Assembly: GCA_024760905.1 (NCBI GenBank)
Contig: CM045733.1
Location: 39,368,501 to 39,432,500, forward strand
From: Plotosus lineatus
Taxonomy: Eukaryota > Chordata > Actinopteri > Siluriformes > Plotosidae
Length of the DNA stretch: 64,000 bases
Direction of reading: 5' to 3'
Positions 10,740 to 20,934 of the stretch are shown piece by piece; position 1 is the stretch's first letter; each line of letters starts with the position of its first letter. The translations under genes were made by a program, and so were the position numbers. The notes under the pieces are model-generated. The model saw only the letters and a program-made list of their open reading frames with translations, made no database searches and was not told where the DNA came from.

Positions 10740-12004
10740 ATTTTTGTGTAATAAAAAATTTGGGGGGAAAATGTGGTCGTTATAAAATTTTTGCTATCTG
10801 TTTATGGTCTTTTACACATTGTAAAAATACACTGACAATAAAAATAAAATTATCTAGATTCACAAGATTTGTTTATTCTTAACATCAAACATTATCCAAA
10901 CCTTATTGCTTTTAAGTGAAATTTTCAAATTAAATACTTTTGAGTTTAAAAGGAAATCATGGAACACAATATTACTGGGAAACTCTCCAAAATGAAGGGA
11001 GGGATACACTATGTAATGACGAATACAGGTAAATTAGCTAAATAGCCAGAATGGTCATTCTACAAATTCTGAAAATGATATAGAACTGTATATTGAACCA
11101 TCTTGAACATCAAGTTAGTAGTTAATTAGCTAACACACTATATAGCATTCATCATTGAGATTTTTTGAAGATTTAGTGATAGTAGGCACTTAACCAAACA
11201 TTTTTCACACAGGCAACAAGCTAGATAATCACTGATATGAGAGAATCAACTCAATAGCACACAAATTATACACATTATGACAACCCAGTAATAACAACAC
11301 CATATAAAAACCCTCAAGATTTACCTCAAAAAATTTAAACTTGAATTAAACATCATTTGGCATCAATCTTGGAAAAAGTGTTAGGCAGCAGTTAATGTCA
11401 AAAACTAATGAATTAGGCTTTACGGAGAGTTTTGGATATATGTTGAAAGGTAGCAATTCATGATTAGCCTGTGTATTTTTTATTTTTCATTATCAGTTCA
11501 TTTTGCAGCAAGAGATCAAGTGAGGTCAATTGTTAAGAAACAGGAGGAAAAACACAATTATAAGAGAAATAAAAAAATATGGCAATGTTTACTAATATAG
11601 TAACTGACCTCATGATCAGAAATAAGTGAATGGGTTCAGAAAGACATTGTGTCTAATTCCATTTATTTTCAAACCTAACCCTTTATGTCATGTTTATTAA
11701 ATACACCTGAGAAGAGAATGGGCACATTTAAGGATTGTTTTTTTAAGTATTGTACATTAAAATTTTCATAATTAAAATTCATTCAAGGAGGAAAGTACTG
11801 TAGTTACACCTTCTATACATGCTAGCAAAAGTCTGAGTGAGAGAAATTCATGTGAATGCAAACCTATTGCGCTGCAATTTTAGACAGATAATTTCAGTAT
11901 TTTGAAGAAAGCATAAAAAAAAATGTAATAAGACAAACATTCTAAAAATACACATTATTTATAATTTCATAATGAGAAATATTAGGTACACTTACCTTGG
12001 ATAT
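10740..12004. other. No gene recognised
   Basis: About 1.26 kb of AT-rich, low-copy-looking sequence with stops in every frame. No exon, RNA or transposon terminus is recognised. If the SV2 exon at 13.4 kb belongs to a working gene, this would be intron. Confidence 0.5.
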
Positions 12005-12005
12005 A

Positions 12006-12322
12006 CAGGGATCCCTCACTTCCCACGGTTAATTGGGACTGAGATCCCACCGCGACCACCGAATTCCGTGAAGTAGGATCAACCCCCCCCCCCCCAGTTG
12101 ACTGACTGTTGACCGACTGTTGACCTTGACCGACGTATACGTACATGTATATGTGTATATAATATCAATAAATACATATTCAATGCTATAAATGCTGATA
12201 ATACAAACATTCAAAAATAATGCACAGACATACAGATGGTATTGCATGAGAAGAAGACACACATACATACGCGCAGACGCAGATGAGCACCTTACAAAAA
12301 TGTAACTAGTTTTGATGGTTGA

Positions 12323-12353
<31 letters not shown>

Positions 12354-12543
12354 GTTAGTTTAGGGGTTAAGAAGAAGAAAGAAGAAGAGTTGCATGATTG
12401 GCCTTGTTTTGTGGCATTTTCCTTAACTTTTCCCACTATTCTTATTAGATTTCCTTGTTTTTTAATTCGATGAATATTTAAAAAAAAACCCTGCAATGCA
12501 CTGAATCTGCAAGAATTGAAACGCGAAGTACGAGGGACCCCTG
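12006..12543. mobile_element. Tigger-like MITE family 2, both ends present
   Basis: The left end is TA|CAGGGATCCCTCACTTCCC and the right end CGAAGTACGAGGGACCCCTG|TA, giving imperfect inverted repeats of about 20 bp with TA duplications. Its 538 bp hold a C-run (12083-12095), a T-run (12330-12353) and no transposase. The opening, with GGTTAATTGGGAC, resembles pogo/Tigger termini. Related copies are at 7518 and 37520. Confidence 0.8.
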
Positions 12544-12557
12544 TATATACATATATA

Positions 12558-13262
12558 CAGACGCTACCCTATTTACGAACATTCGCTTTACAAACATTCG
12601 GACATACGAACAGGGCTGTTCGAGGTTGAAAGTGAAAGTGAAATGAAATTGTGGAACAAGTAGAAATAGAAATTGAAAATAATCTATAGAAAGATATTTC
12701 ATAAATATAAGTATGAAATATGATTAACATTATCCTGAGGTACACTTAATATTCGATTCGCACATCTGATCCTACTCCCCAATCTACCATGCTATAAAGA
12801 CGAGCAGCACGCTCATCTCGGTGCTAGAAGATTGCCCGTCTTCACATCCCTGTTTTCCTGTGACTTTTCTCTTCGTCACTAGCAGTGATTATGTTTTCCC
12901 CCTGCTCAAGTGCCTCCACTGTAACAATAAAGTCTCCACGTGTTCATCCTACTCTGGCTCCTGCATTTTGGGTCCAGCTGAAAGTTCCTGACGTCACAGT
13001 TAGCTTGATAATTTATGGTGTATTTAGGTTTGCAGCTTGTACCAATAAATGATAAATTCAATAGAATGAAATAAGATGATTATGGAATGGGAGAGAGAAA
13101 GAGTGAGAGACTGAGAGAGAGAGAGATTGTATACAGTATATACTTGTATAGGTTACTTATACAAGCTTTAAACATACATACCCGTCTAAAGAATGCCCTG
13201 TAACCACTTACGAACAAATTCATCTAACGTATGTAACTCGTTCGTAAGTTGGGGAACATCTG
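12558..13262. mobile_element. Tigger-like MITE family 1, interrupted by an LTR fragment
   Basis: The left end TA|CAGACGCTACCCTATTTACG pairs with the right end CGTTCGTAAGTTGGGGAACATC-TG|TA. The interior (GTGAAAGTGAAATGAAATTG, TATGAAATATGATTAACATT) recurs at 37800-37910. It has no coding sequence, but it shares its right terminus with the remnant at 480-1252 that still encodes a CENP-B-type HTH, so that is its likely autonomous relative. An LTR-like segment sits near 12760-13001. Confidence 0.75.
12760..13001 (+). mobile_element. LTR-like fragment inside a MITE
   Basis: This block breaks the similarity between the MITE and its relative at 37.8 kb. It shows a TATA-like GCTATAAAGACG (12791), a polyadenylation-like AATAAAG (12925) and an ending TTTGGGTCCAGC...GACGTCACA reminiscent of the gypsy LTRs near 58.9 and 61 kb. 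No flanking duplication is clear. It is probably a truncated solo LTR, but the assignment is tentative. Confidence 0.45.
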
Positions 13263-13441
13263 TATATGTATATATTGTGAGGTATAATTTATTGCAAATT
13301 CTGATTTGCAGAAGTGGTTATGTCACATACTACATGGATATACCATGGCACCATCAACCTGGCCAAAACCTTTATTTTGACTTCACTGTAATAACTACAC
13401 ATAATAATAAGCAAATTATTAAACATTAAAGCCTGACTTAC

Positions 13442-13866
13442 CCAGCATGCCTCTCTCTGCATTAGACATGCACATATCCTTTTCAGCACTGGGAAGCGCT
13501 AATGCCACGACGAAACACTCGACGCTGTCAGCCATTAATGCCAAGCCGAGCACAACATAGAGACTCCACTGGAAGCGTCCATGACCGCAGTCCTCAATGA
13601 TCTCCTCGTATTGCTCCGCTAATCCGTCGTCTCCATCGTGATCAGGACGAACTTTCACCTTTGACCTTGCCGCTTTAAACTCATCTGGGTGTGGGATGCC
13701 TTGATATTCACCCTCGTACATCTGGTCATCCTCATCATGGCCTTCAGTGACATCGCTTGCTGCATCTTCTTCCTCCTGGTATTCAGCCTGATAAGCCTCA
13801 CCATGGTGATAACCACTTTGATAAGGGTCAGCCATTGTGTTTTTTTAACTTCAACCCTGAACACAC
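13442..13866 (-). CDS. sv2b: SV2-family synaptic vesicle glycoprotein, first coding exon (partial gene)
   Basis: The exon begins with ATG at 13835-13833 in a strong Kozak context (A at -3, G at +4). It encodes 131 residues plus one base and ends at a GTAAGT donor (GT at 13441-13440, phase 1). An in-phase pyrimidine tract and AG suggest its 5' boundary at 13866, so a non-coding exon would lie further right. Residues 25-48 hold the SV2 hallmark DAASDVTEGHDEDD followed by YEGEYQGIPHP. Residues 83-95 have YEEIIEDCGHGRF, and 96-116 form the first membrane segment with GLALMAD. It then ends in PSAEKDMCMS...GMLG, where SV2 exon junctions lie. SV2 proteins are 12-span vesicle membrane glycoproteins that modulate presynaptic calcium-dependent release. 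GIPHP and overall length favour SV2B over SV2A or SV2C, by eye. No further exon is in the window. Confidence 0.85.
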
Positions 13867-14158
13867 CTGAGTGGGAAAACTCCAGATGTTTATCCTATGA
13901 TCAGCAGAAAGTGTGAAAATTTTGATAACTCCACGTTTTACTACCCAAGACTGTTCACACTGCTCCACGATGACATGTTGAACCTGTTAGAAAAGATCAG
14001 CTCTAGTTATTTAGGTTTCACCTTAAAATTTTACTAAATATCAATCAGATCAGTGCCCCTTGGGGATGTGCCCTTAGTGTTATAATTAAATAATCAATAA
14101 AAAAATCATGTGATGACACTGATAAGTTCCTGAAGTTAATTAGTTTCCATTGAAAGAA
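13867..14158. other. Upstream flank of the SV2 exon
   Basis: The stretch begins with a minus-strand splice acceptor candidate (TTTTCCCACTCAG) immediately right of 13866. The rest is AT-rich without recognised features, consistent with 5' intron or promoter-proximal DNA. Confidence 0.5.
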
Positions 14159-14490
14159 TGTTCAGTTCAGTTCATTTTCTGTAACCGCTTCATCCTAATT
14201 AAGGTCACAGGGAGGCTGGCGCCCATCCCAGCCAACTCCGGGCGAGGGCAGAGTACACCCTGGACAGCTCGCCAGGCCATCGCAGGGCGGAAAGACGCCG
14301 ACGGCTTTGCAGCCTACTCTTGTCGAAAGTCAGCAATGGTTCTTTTACATGCCTCACACCATAGACAGTGAGAGACATGGCCGGCCTTTGATGACCCAGT
14401 TAGCTGCACGGGGGGGGGGGGGGGGCGTGACAACCTTGTGGAAAGTGGGACTTGAACCCCCCAACCTTTGGATCAGCGATCCAGTGCCCA
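14159..14490 (-). mobile_element. SINE-B, nearly complete
   Basis: In reverse it reads the tail CATTTTCTGTAACCGCTTCA, CCTAATTAAGGTCACAGGGA and GACAGCTCGCCAGGCCATCG, then the shared body AGTCAGCAATGGTTCTTTTA and ACACCATAGACAGTGAGAGA. A G-run (14411-14425) lies where other copies have about six G. The box B complement GGGACTTGAACCCC follows. The extreme 5' head with box A is missing. Confidence 0.85.
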
Positions 14491-15344
14491 TAAAATTATC
14501 ATAAAATTATCTGAATTATATACTGTATATAGGACCGATCGTGATTATGCTGGTCCACACGCAAAAAAAAAGTTGATGTTCTCATAAATAATGATTTACT
14601 AATAATATTTATTGCTAATAGTCATTCCTGCCACGCTGTGTCGGTCATCCTGCAGAATGAAACACAATTCAGACCTAAACAGACAAGACATGAATTGCTG
14701 ATCGAGCGTTTCATGTTTCTGTAGATGAAAAGCTGTATGAGTTTTTAACATTACTTATAGAAAAAGAAACTAAATACATATAGAGCAGCAGAGCGAAGTC
14801 TGTTTGTCTATAAGTTCTATTAACCATCTCTACTTCTGTGTTCTTCCTCAGATGTCTTACAGAAAGCTCTGTTCGGTATTATGAGGAATTTGGGATCTCT
14901 TCCTTCCCACCTCAGAGAGTGTTCAGCTGTTTTATATCATTACTGTTGCAGCAAATATCACTTGCTTCTGCGTAGATATAAAACGCTTTTATATAGTTTC
15001 TAACTCCTACAACATACCCAACAGATTTTTTTTCATTTGTGCTTTTTAAATTTTTATTTATTAAACAAGTGTGGAATGTTAAGTCCTTAAAATTCACCAC
15101 TTAAAAGTCTTGTACAAAAGAAATAAAACTTTTAATTACTAAACAGTATTTGGTGATTTTACAGTCCAACCAAAACAAAAATAAACTACTTCTGTTTAAT
15201 ATAATAAACTATTTCTCTTTATTGCCGAATAGACAGATTCAAACACTTCAGAATGACTTTTTGAATTCACTTGTTTAATAATTCATCACAACAGCTCTCT
15301 TTACACAGTACATTTTAAAATGAGCAAGAAAGTCGACCTAAATT
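14491..15344. other. No gene recognised
   Basis: AT-rich sequence with no exon, RNA or repeat terminus that I can name. Confidence 0.5.
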
Positions 15345-15550
15345 ACACACTATATGGCCACAACGGCTAAAATAATCTTCATTCCTTTTGGAAGCTTTTC
15401 AACTAGGCTTTGGGGTGTGACAATGGGAATTTCGGGGCGTGTCTGTGTGGAATTTTGTTCATTTAACTGTAAGAGATTTAATGAATAGATTAGACTCTTG
15501 TGCAGGGGTCTCGAGGAGGTCTTGGGTGTGGCTGGTGTATTATATCCCAA
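15345..15550. mobile_element. Teleost DNA-transposon/MITE fragment
   Basis: The start CACTATATGGCCACAA and the block AACTAGGCTTTGGGGTGTGA, GGAATTT and GTTCATTTAA...GAGATTTAATGA follow the order of a repeat widespread in fish genomes that opens CACTATATGG. The middle is shortened. I recall this family from general knowledge and cannot name it precisely. Confidence 0.45.
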
Positions 15551-15552
15551 TG

Positions 15553-15640
15553 ATGCTAGGTCAGGGGTTGGCAACCTACAGCTCCGGAGCCGCATGCGGC
15601 TCTTTCACCTCTCAGATGCGGCTCCGTGGCTTTTAAAAAT
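15553..15640. mobile_element. hAT-like terminal fragment
   Basis: GTCAGGGGTTGGCAACCTAC followed by palindromic AGCCGCATGCGGCT resembles the terminal and subterminal region of hAT elements common in fish. No matching opposite end was found downstream to 16.1 kb, so this is probably a one-ended fragment. Confidence 0.5.
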
Positions 15641-16302
15641 AATGAATGTTGTACTTTATGGTGGCCGTAAGGTGCAAACGTACTTCATCTACAAAAACCA
15701 CTGCATTACCAAAAACAACTGCAAAAGGAAAATGCCGTATATTTACTGACAATGAAATAACTCCGGGCCACCAGGAGGGAATTAAACCAGTTTTCACCTG
15801 AATGACGGGAGAATCTGCCTAAGACAGAGCTTTGCAATGGTCAGGTACCCAGCGGTACCCTTGAAGAAAAATGCTTTTTTAGGGTTGAAAATTACATAGA
15901 TGAAAATTTACAGTCACGGACACGGGCGGATGTTCATTTGGTGTGGGCGGGGTGATTTTGTGTGTGTGTTCTTGTGGACATGGCTATCGTTATATTAATC
16001 AGCTACATTGAGAGTCTCAGTGTTTTGGATCTGATGTGTTGGTGGAGGGAGTCATGGTATTTCAAACCCTTATGCTAATGGCAAGCAGTGTTCTACAGCA
16101 GTGCAGCAAGCGAGAGAGATTTTTCCGACGCCGGGGTTTGTAATCCAGGAATGGAAATCCTGTGACTTGAAGTAAGACGGTGGATGAGATTTGGTTTATG
16201 CACAGCATTATCCAAATTAAATAACTCTCCTCCCAGTGACAAAATAAAGAACTGGGTGTGGTTCAGTCTCCATTCTGAGAATGGGTCAGTCAGTGCAGTG
16301 TT

Positions 16303-16649
16303 AAGTTCAGTTCAGTTCATTTTCGGGAACCGCTTCATCCTAATTAGGGTCGCGGGGAGGTTGGTGCCCATTCCAGCCAACTCTGGGCGAGGGCAGAGTA
16401 CACTCTGGACAGCTCGCCAGGCCATCACAGGGCGGAAACACGCTGACGGCTTTGCAGCCTACTCTTGTCGAAAGCCAGCAATGGTTCTTTTACATGCCTC
16501 ACACCATAGACAGTGAGAGACTTGGCCCACCTTTGATAACCCAGTTAGCTGCACTGGGGGGACAGTGACAACCTTGTGGAGAGTGGGACTTGAACCCCCT
16601 ACCTTTGGACCAGCGATGCAGCGCCTTATACCACTAGACCACCACTGCA
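16303..16649 (-). mobile_element. SINE-B, full length with target duplication
   Basis: TGCAGTGTTAAG occurs at 16294-16305 and 16646-16657, flanking the element; the first bases of the right copy may overlap the SINE head. In reverse it contains the tail (GGGAACCGCTTCATCC, CTAATTAGGGTCGCGGGG), the shared body and the head complement (GTGGGACTTGAACCCC, CTAGACCACCACTGC). The last matches the tRNA-like start GCAGTGGTGGTCTAG. This is the best-preserved SINE-B of the window. Confidence 0.9.
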
Positions 16650-16657
16650 GTGTTAAG

Positions 16658-17382
16658 CATTAATATTATTTAAAAGAATGTTGAGCAGGCTCCTTCTTAA
16701 AATAAGTCTTCATATACTTTTCTGTGTTGTTGTCATTTTTGTAAATTAAAACTATGACAAAACAACATTAATATAACAAATAAAGAAAAAGAAGATCCCA
16801 CGAAGAGAGTGATGGTGAGGTAGGCTACGAAACGTGTATAATAATGTGTATTTTCTGAAGATAAAAAGATTTGCAGCGTTCCCATTTAATATATATACTA
16901 ATACTGATTATACTTTGGATTTTTGATTACAAAATACAGACACATATTTGATTTGAGGTCTTTGAAGAGTGAAGACAGCTGGTTAGCATCTTATGAGTCA
17001 GTGACTGAATATTGTACAACCGAGTAAAGTAAAGATTTTTGAATTAAGTTGTGTATGTGTTTAATCTATGCCAAACCATAAGTTCTTTTAGGTTCCGGTA
17101 TGTGTGTGTATATATATGTATATGCATCTATATATGCAAATGTATGTAACAGTTCACAAACACCAGTGTCATCAGTGGTCATTAGACTTTACATTGTGAA
17201 TTTTCCTTGTTATTTTTCCTGTAAGTGCAGTGATGTGGTGTTCAATAACAAAGACAGATGAAGGTCAAGACTGTGTGTATGTGTGTGTGTGTGTGTGTGT
17301 GCTCGCGTGCGTTATTTGTTAGACTATCCATCATTCTCTCAAGGGACTTTTTGATTAATTTGCAAAAAATTAGATTTGAATT
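16658..17382. other. No gene recognised; short (GT)n
   Basis: AT-rich spacer with TA/GT-rich runs at 17101-17125 and 17276-17300. No exon or repeat terminus is recognised. Confidence 0.5.
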
Positions 17383-17786
17383 ACCATATTTGAAATGATA
17401 AGCGCCCAGGCCGCTTTAAAAATTGGTTGGGTGGGTGCTTATTTAAAATGATTACCAGCGGAGTGGAACGGTAAGTTCTTATTACCATTGAGGTGAAAAA
17501 CATGAACAATAACTGAACAATAAAAGAGTTTTACTGGTATTTGTATTATTCATTTTGTGATATCAACCAAACTACTTACATGAATGCTGAAAATAAACAG
17601 AAAACAGCATAAATTTAAAAAAAAGACCCCCTACTTTCCCCTCCAGGTGCTGTTCCTTTAAACATTTGCCGGAAGTAAAATCGAGCCAATCAACACGAAT
17701 GTCAACTTTAGCACATGGCACGTTGAGCCAATCAACACGAACATAAACAAAAGCACATGGCCAGGAACATCTTTAAATTCATAAAG

Positions 17787-17924
17787 TTAATGAGCAGGAG
17801 AATCAGGTGAAAAATACTTGTCATCACTTTCTGATAGGTCCATATGTGGCTCATTGCTCCATTCATTAAGAGCATCACATAGTTTTGCTGGAGCAGTTTC
17901 TAATGGTTTGTCGTTGTTGGACAT
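17787..17924 (-). CDS. 45-codon open frame, unknown
   Basis: An ATG at 17924 opens a short frame reading MSNNDKPLETAPAKLCDALN, then an acidic, serine-rich end (DLSESDDKYFSPDSPAH) and a stop. The acidic composition resembles the C-terminal tails of some transposases. The surroundings (ATAAGCGCCCAGGCCGC at 17400, repeated GAGCCAATCAACACGAA at 17685 and 17725) look like a decayed transposon. No domain is recognised and it may not be expressed. Confidence 0.25.
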   Translation of the reverse strand: MSNNDKPLETAPAKLCDALNEWSNEPHMDLSESDDKYFSPDSPAH

Positions 17925-18701
17925 TTACCAAGAGAAAAGCAAAATGTTTTCCTGTTTTTTAAAGCACGGCAGAATGATTAAATGTGTTATTACTGATGAA
18001 CATTATAGACATTCCCCAGTGGCAGGGGGTCTTGAAATACCGTATAAACTCACTTTTACAGGCAGTGAATTCCTCATTTTACGGTTACAGAGACTGATTA
18101 AATAAAATTGGTAAGTTTGATCTATGATTTTGCTCCCAGTCCACATGGGCGGTTATTAGACATAAGATAAAACAAACAAACAAACAAACAAACAAAAAAC
18201 CCAAACCAAAACACAAAAAACACAGGGAGGAGGGGGCTTATTGGAGCAGGGTGCGTTGAATACAGTATACTTAAAAACTTTCTTTCATTCAACACATAAT
18301 TAAAGGAGTAGCACACTGTTACACTATATTTTCTTCTTGGTTTTCTTGTTGACAAAAATCTCATTATACTAAGATAATTTTTAGTCATGAGTTGAAAGTT
18401 GTTTGCATTGTAAGCCATGATATGATGTGTTTACATTTTCGATGGTTGACTTAGCAACGGAGTCCTGCTACAACTCTTGTCTAAATGCCACCAGTAGGTG
18501 GATGGGATAGTTACAGATATGGTAATGATGATGAATAAACACAAACAAAACAAACAGGCTAATGGACAGAAAAAAATCTCATTATTACCTCCAGCACAAT
18601 GTACATGTATCTGTTTTTACATAAAGGCAGTTTTTTACATGAGCATGACCAAGGAGATGTGCAGACATTTGAAGAACAATGCTGATCCCACGCTGTGTTG
18701 G

Positions 18702-18703
<2 letters not shown>

Positions 18704-18741
<38 letters not shown>

Positions 18742-18855
18742 GTGGATGTGTGGGTTGAGAAGGAAGGCTGCATTGCGTCTGCCAAAAGCTTGTCGGACTT
18801 CCAGAAAAAGAAACTTTACAGAGGACAGGAGGAGAGGAGGAGGAGGAGGAGGAGG

Positions 18856-18899
<44 letters not shown>
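18704..18899. repeat. (GT)n - (GGA)n - (CA)n composite
   Basis: A GT array (18704-18739), a short spacer, a GGA/GAG purine array (18827-18855) and a CA array (18857-18899) occur within 200 bp. The GT and CA blocks are complementary on one strand and can pair as a hairpin of about 18 bp. A (CAAA)n tract lies upstream at 18170-18196. Confidence 0.95.
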
Positions 18900-18900
<1 letters not shown>

Positions 18901-19754
18901 AGCCTTCACACTTTTTAACATGTAGTGGTGGTATTAATTTGCTTGTTTGAATTTTAGCTTTTAATTGGAATAAAGTCAAAAACCTTTGTCTTAAGAGTAT
19001 TAATTCATGAAGCAATTTAAAAAATGAATTAACAAACTGAATTAAGAAGTTGAAAAAAATCTGACATAATTATTTTCAGAAATATTTATCCATCAGTTTG
19101 TTTAGAATAAATTGATGGTTGGATGAATTGAACTGAACCATTATAATGCCACTATTAAATATTTTAATGGTTCAGTTCACGTGACTATATGACAGAATTG
19201 TCAACTTTTAATTCATATTTGACGATAAATAAATTAAAAAAGGTTCAGATTAATGAAAGGATTTTTTTTCCTGATAACAGTTATCATAAACCACTACAAC
19301 AACAGCAATAATCTAGTCACATATTTTCTTCTTATTTCATGTGCAATTTGAGGTATTTCAAAAATGTTCTCTTGGCTCTTTTCTCAGTTTTTTTTTAGCA
19401 TCAGTATCTGAGCTTTGCTCATGTATCTGGGCTGTGTACAATCTTTCCCCTCGACGGCTGCGTCCCAAACACACTGCAAGTTTCCCAACACAGATCTGGG
19501 TCACGTTCTGCTGCAGCTCTTTATTTATTTAAAGAAAGAACTTTAGGGTGGATGTGTATACAGCGTCTTAATTTATTCCTACTGTGGCATAGCATGATAA
19601 TGAACGCTATAGAATGTATTATCTTATCAGTGATATGAATAATATTTCATTTATTTTTTTGTCCATTGAAATACTAAGTTTTCTATTAACAAAATGCTTG
19701 CAATGTATAAAAATTAAAAATAAAATAATATATTTATGAGTAAAAAATCTAAAC
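18900..19754. other. No gene recognised
   Basis: AT-rich sequence with no identifiable exon, RNA or transposon. Confidence 0.5.
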
Positions 19755-19755
19755 A

Positions 19756-20000
19756 TACAGCTAACTGGGTTATAAAAGGCCAGCCATGTCTCTCCCTGTC
19801 TATGGTGTGAGGCATGTAAAAGAACCACTGGTGATTTCGTCAAGAGAACGCTGTATAACCGTCACTGTGTTTCTGCCCTGTGATGGCCTGATGAGCTGTC
19901 CAGGGTGTACTCTCCCATCGCCCCGAGTCAGCTGAGATGGGCACCAGCCTCTCCGTTGCCCTAATTAGGATTAAGTGGTTCAGAAAATGAATGAACAAAA
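19756..20000 (+). mobile_element. SINE-B, 5'-truncated
   Basis: It begins in the shared body at CAGCTAACTGGGTTATAAAA and runs through TGTCTATGGTGTGAGGCATG and AAAAGAACCACTGGTGATTT to the SINE-B tail (GAGCTGTCCAGGGTGTACTC, CCTAATTAGGATTAAGTGGT) and (GAAT)n. The tRNA head is absent. It lies tail to tail with the opposite-strand copy that begins 4 bp later. Confidence 0.85.
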
Positions 20001-20004
20001 TTCA

Positions 20005-20188
20005 TTTAATTTTTTTTTTTCTGTAACCACTTAATCTTAATAAGGGTTTCAGAGAGGTTGGCGCCCATCCCAGCTGACTCAAGGCAAGGGCAGAGTACAC
20101 CCTGAACAGTTCGCCAGACCATTGCAGGGTGGAAACATGCTGATGGCTATGCAGCCTACACTTCTCAAATCAACAGTGGTTCTTTGTT
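20005..20188 (-). mobile_element. SINE-B, 5'-truncated, inverted partner
   Basis: In reverse it reads CTGTAACCACTTAATCTTAA, GGCGCCCATCCCAGCTGACT, GAACAGTTCGCCAGACCATT, GCTGATGGCTATGCAGCC. It ends in the body at CAACAGTGGTTCTTT. Together with 19756-20000 it makes an inverted repeat with arms of about 180 bp. Confidence 0.85.
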
Positions 20189-20930
20189 TTATTGCAGTTT
20201 GTATGTAAATGTTTGGGATTCAGGGCTCAAAAATGTGCAGTCTGTATCAGAATCACTACATCTGATTTATTTTGTCTGTTTTATTATGGATATTTCTGCT
20301 ATAATGGGGTTTTGAATTAATTTATTTTTCATGAAAATCAGTTTGATGAAATCCAGATATAACTGAATACAGCTTGTGTACTTATGATCAATAATTAGAT
20401 TAACTAAATAATCAAGTTATTAATTAATTATAAAATATGTGTTTAATGACTGTGTTGAACCTTGGCTTCATAAAAAAGTACACTCTGATAAAGTAGAGAA
20501 CAAACAGGATTTTAATCCAGGAGAGAAATCAGAGATGTGATGTTTTTAGGCCAGCTGCAATTTAATCCTCCTTAATACTGTGGAAATTTTATACTGTCCA
20601 CTGGCTGCTGAAAGCTTTAGATTAAACATTTTGTGTGTGTTTGTATGACAGAGCACTGCACCCTCCTCCATCATTTAATATTGCTATGTCCACCACAACG
20701 AGACGATGACAACTGATAAAACGGAGAAGATCAGAGCCTGTGATCTGCGATGCGATTGGCAGAGGAAATGGGCATCTTCTTCCTGTTTTCATTGGTTTGG
20801 CATTTGACTTTAATTTTCACTAGAGTTTTATTGCTTTTTGAATTGTTTGATTGTATTAAAAAATTGCAGACAAATATTCAAATAAGGCAGAATATAGGGG
20901 GAGCAACTATGAAACACAGTGGAAAGGAAA
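20189..20930. other. No gene recognised
   Basis: AT-rich spacer before a LINE-N copy. No exon or RNA gene is seen. Confidence 0.5.
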
Positions 20931-20934
20931 AAAA

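Noticed and set aside
12791..12930. TATA-like and AATAAA motifs as a host promoter and terminator
   Set aside because: They lie within an LTR-like fragment inside a MITE, with no adjacent host exon on that strand.
13689..13916. 75-codon plus-strand frame over the SV2 exon
   Set aside because: It is antisense to the coding SV2 exon and has no independent support.
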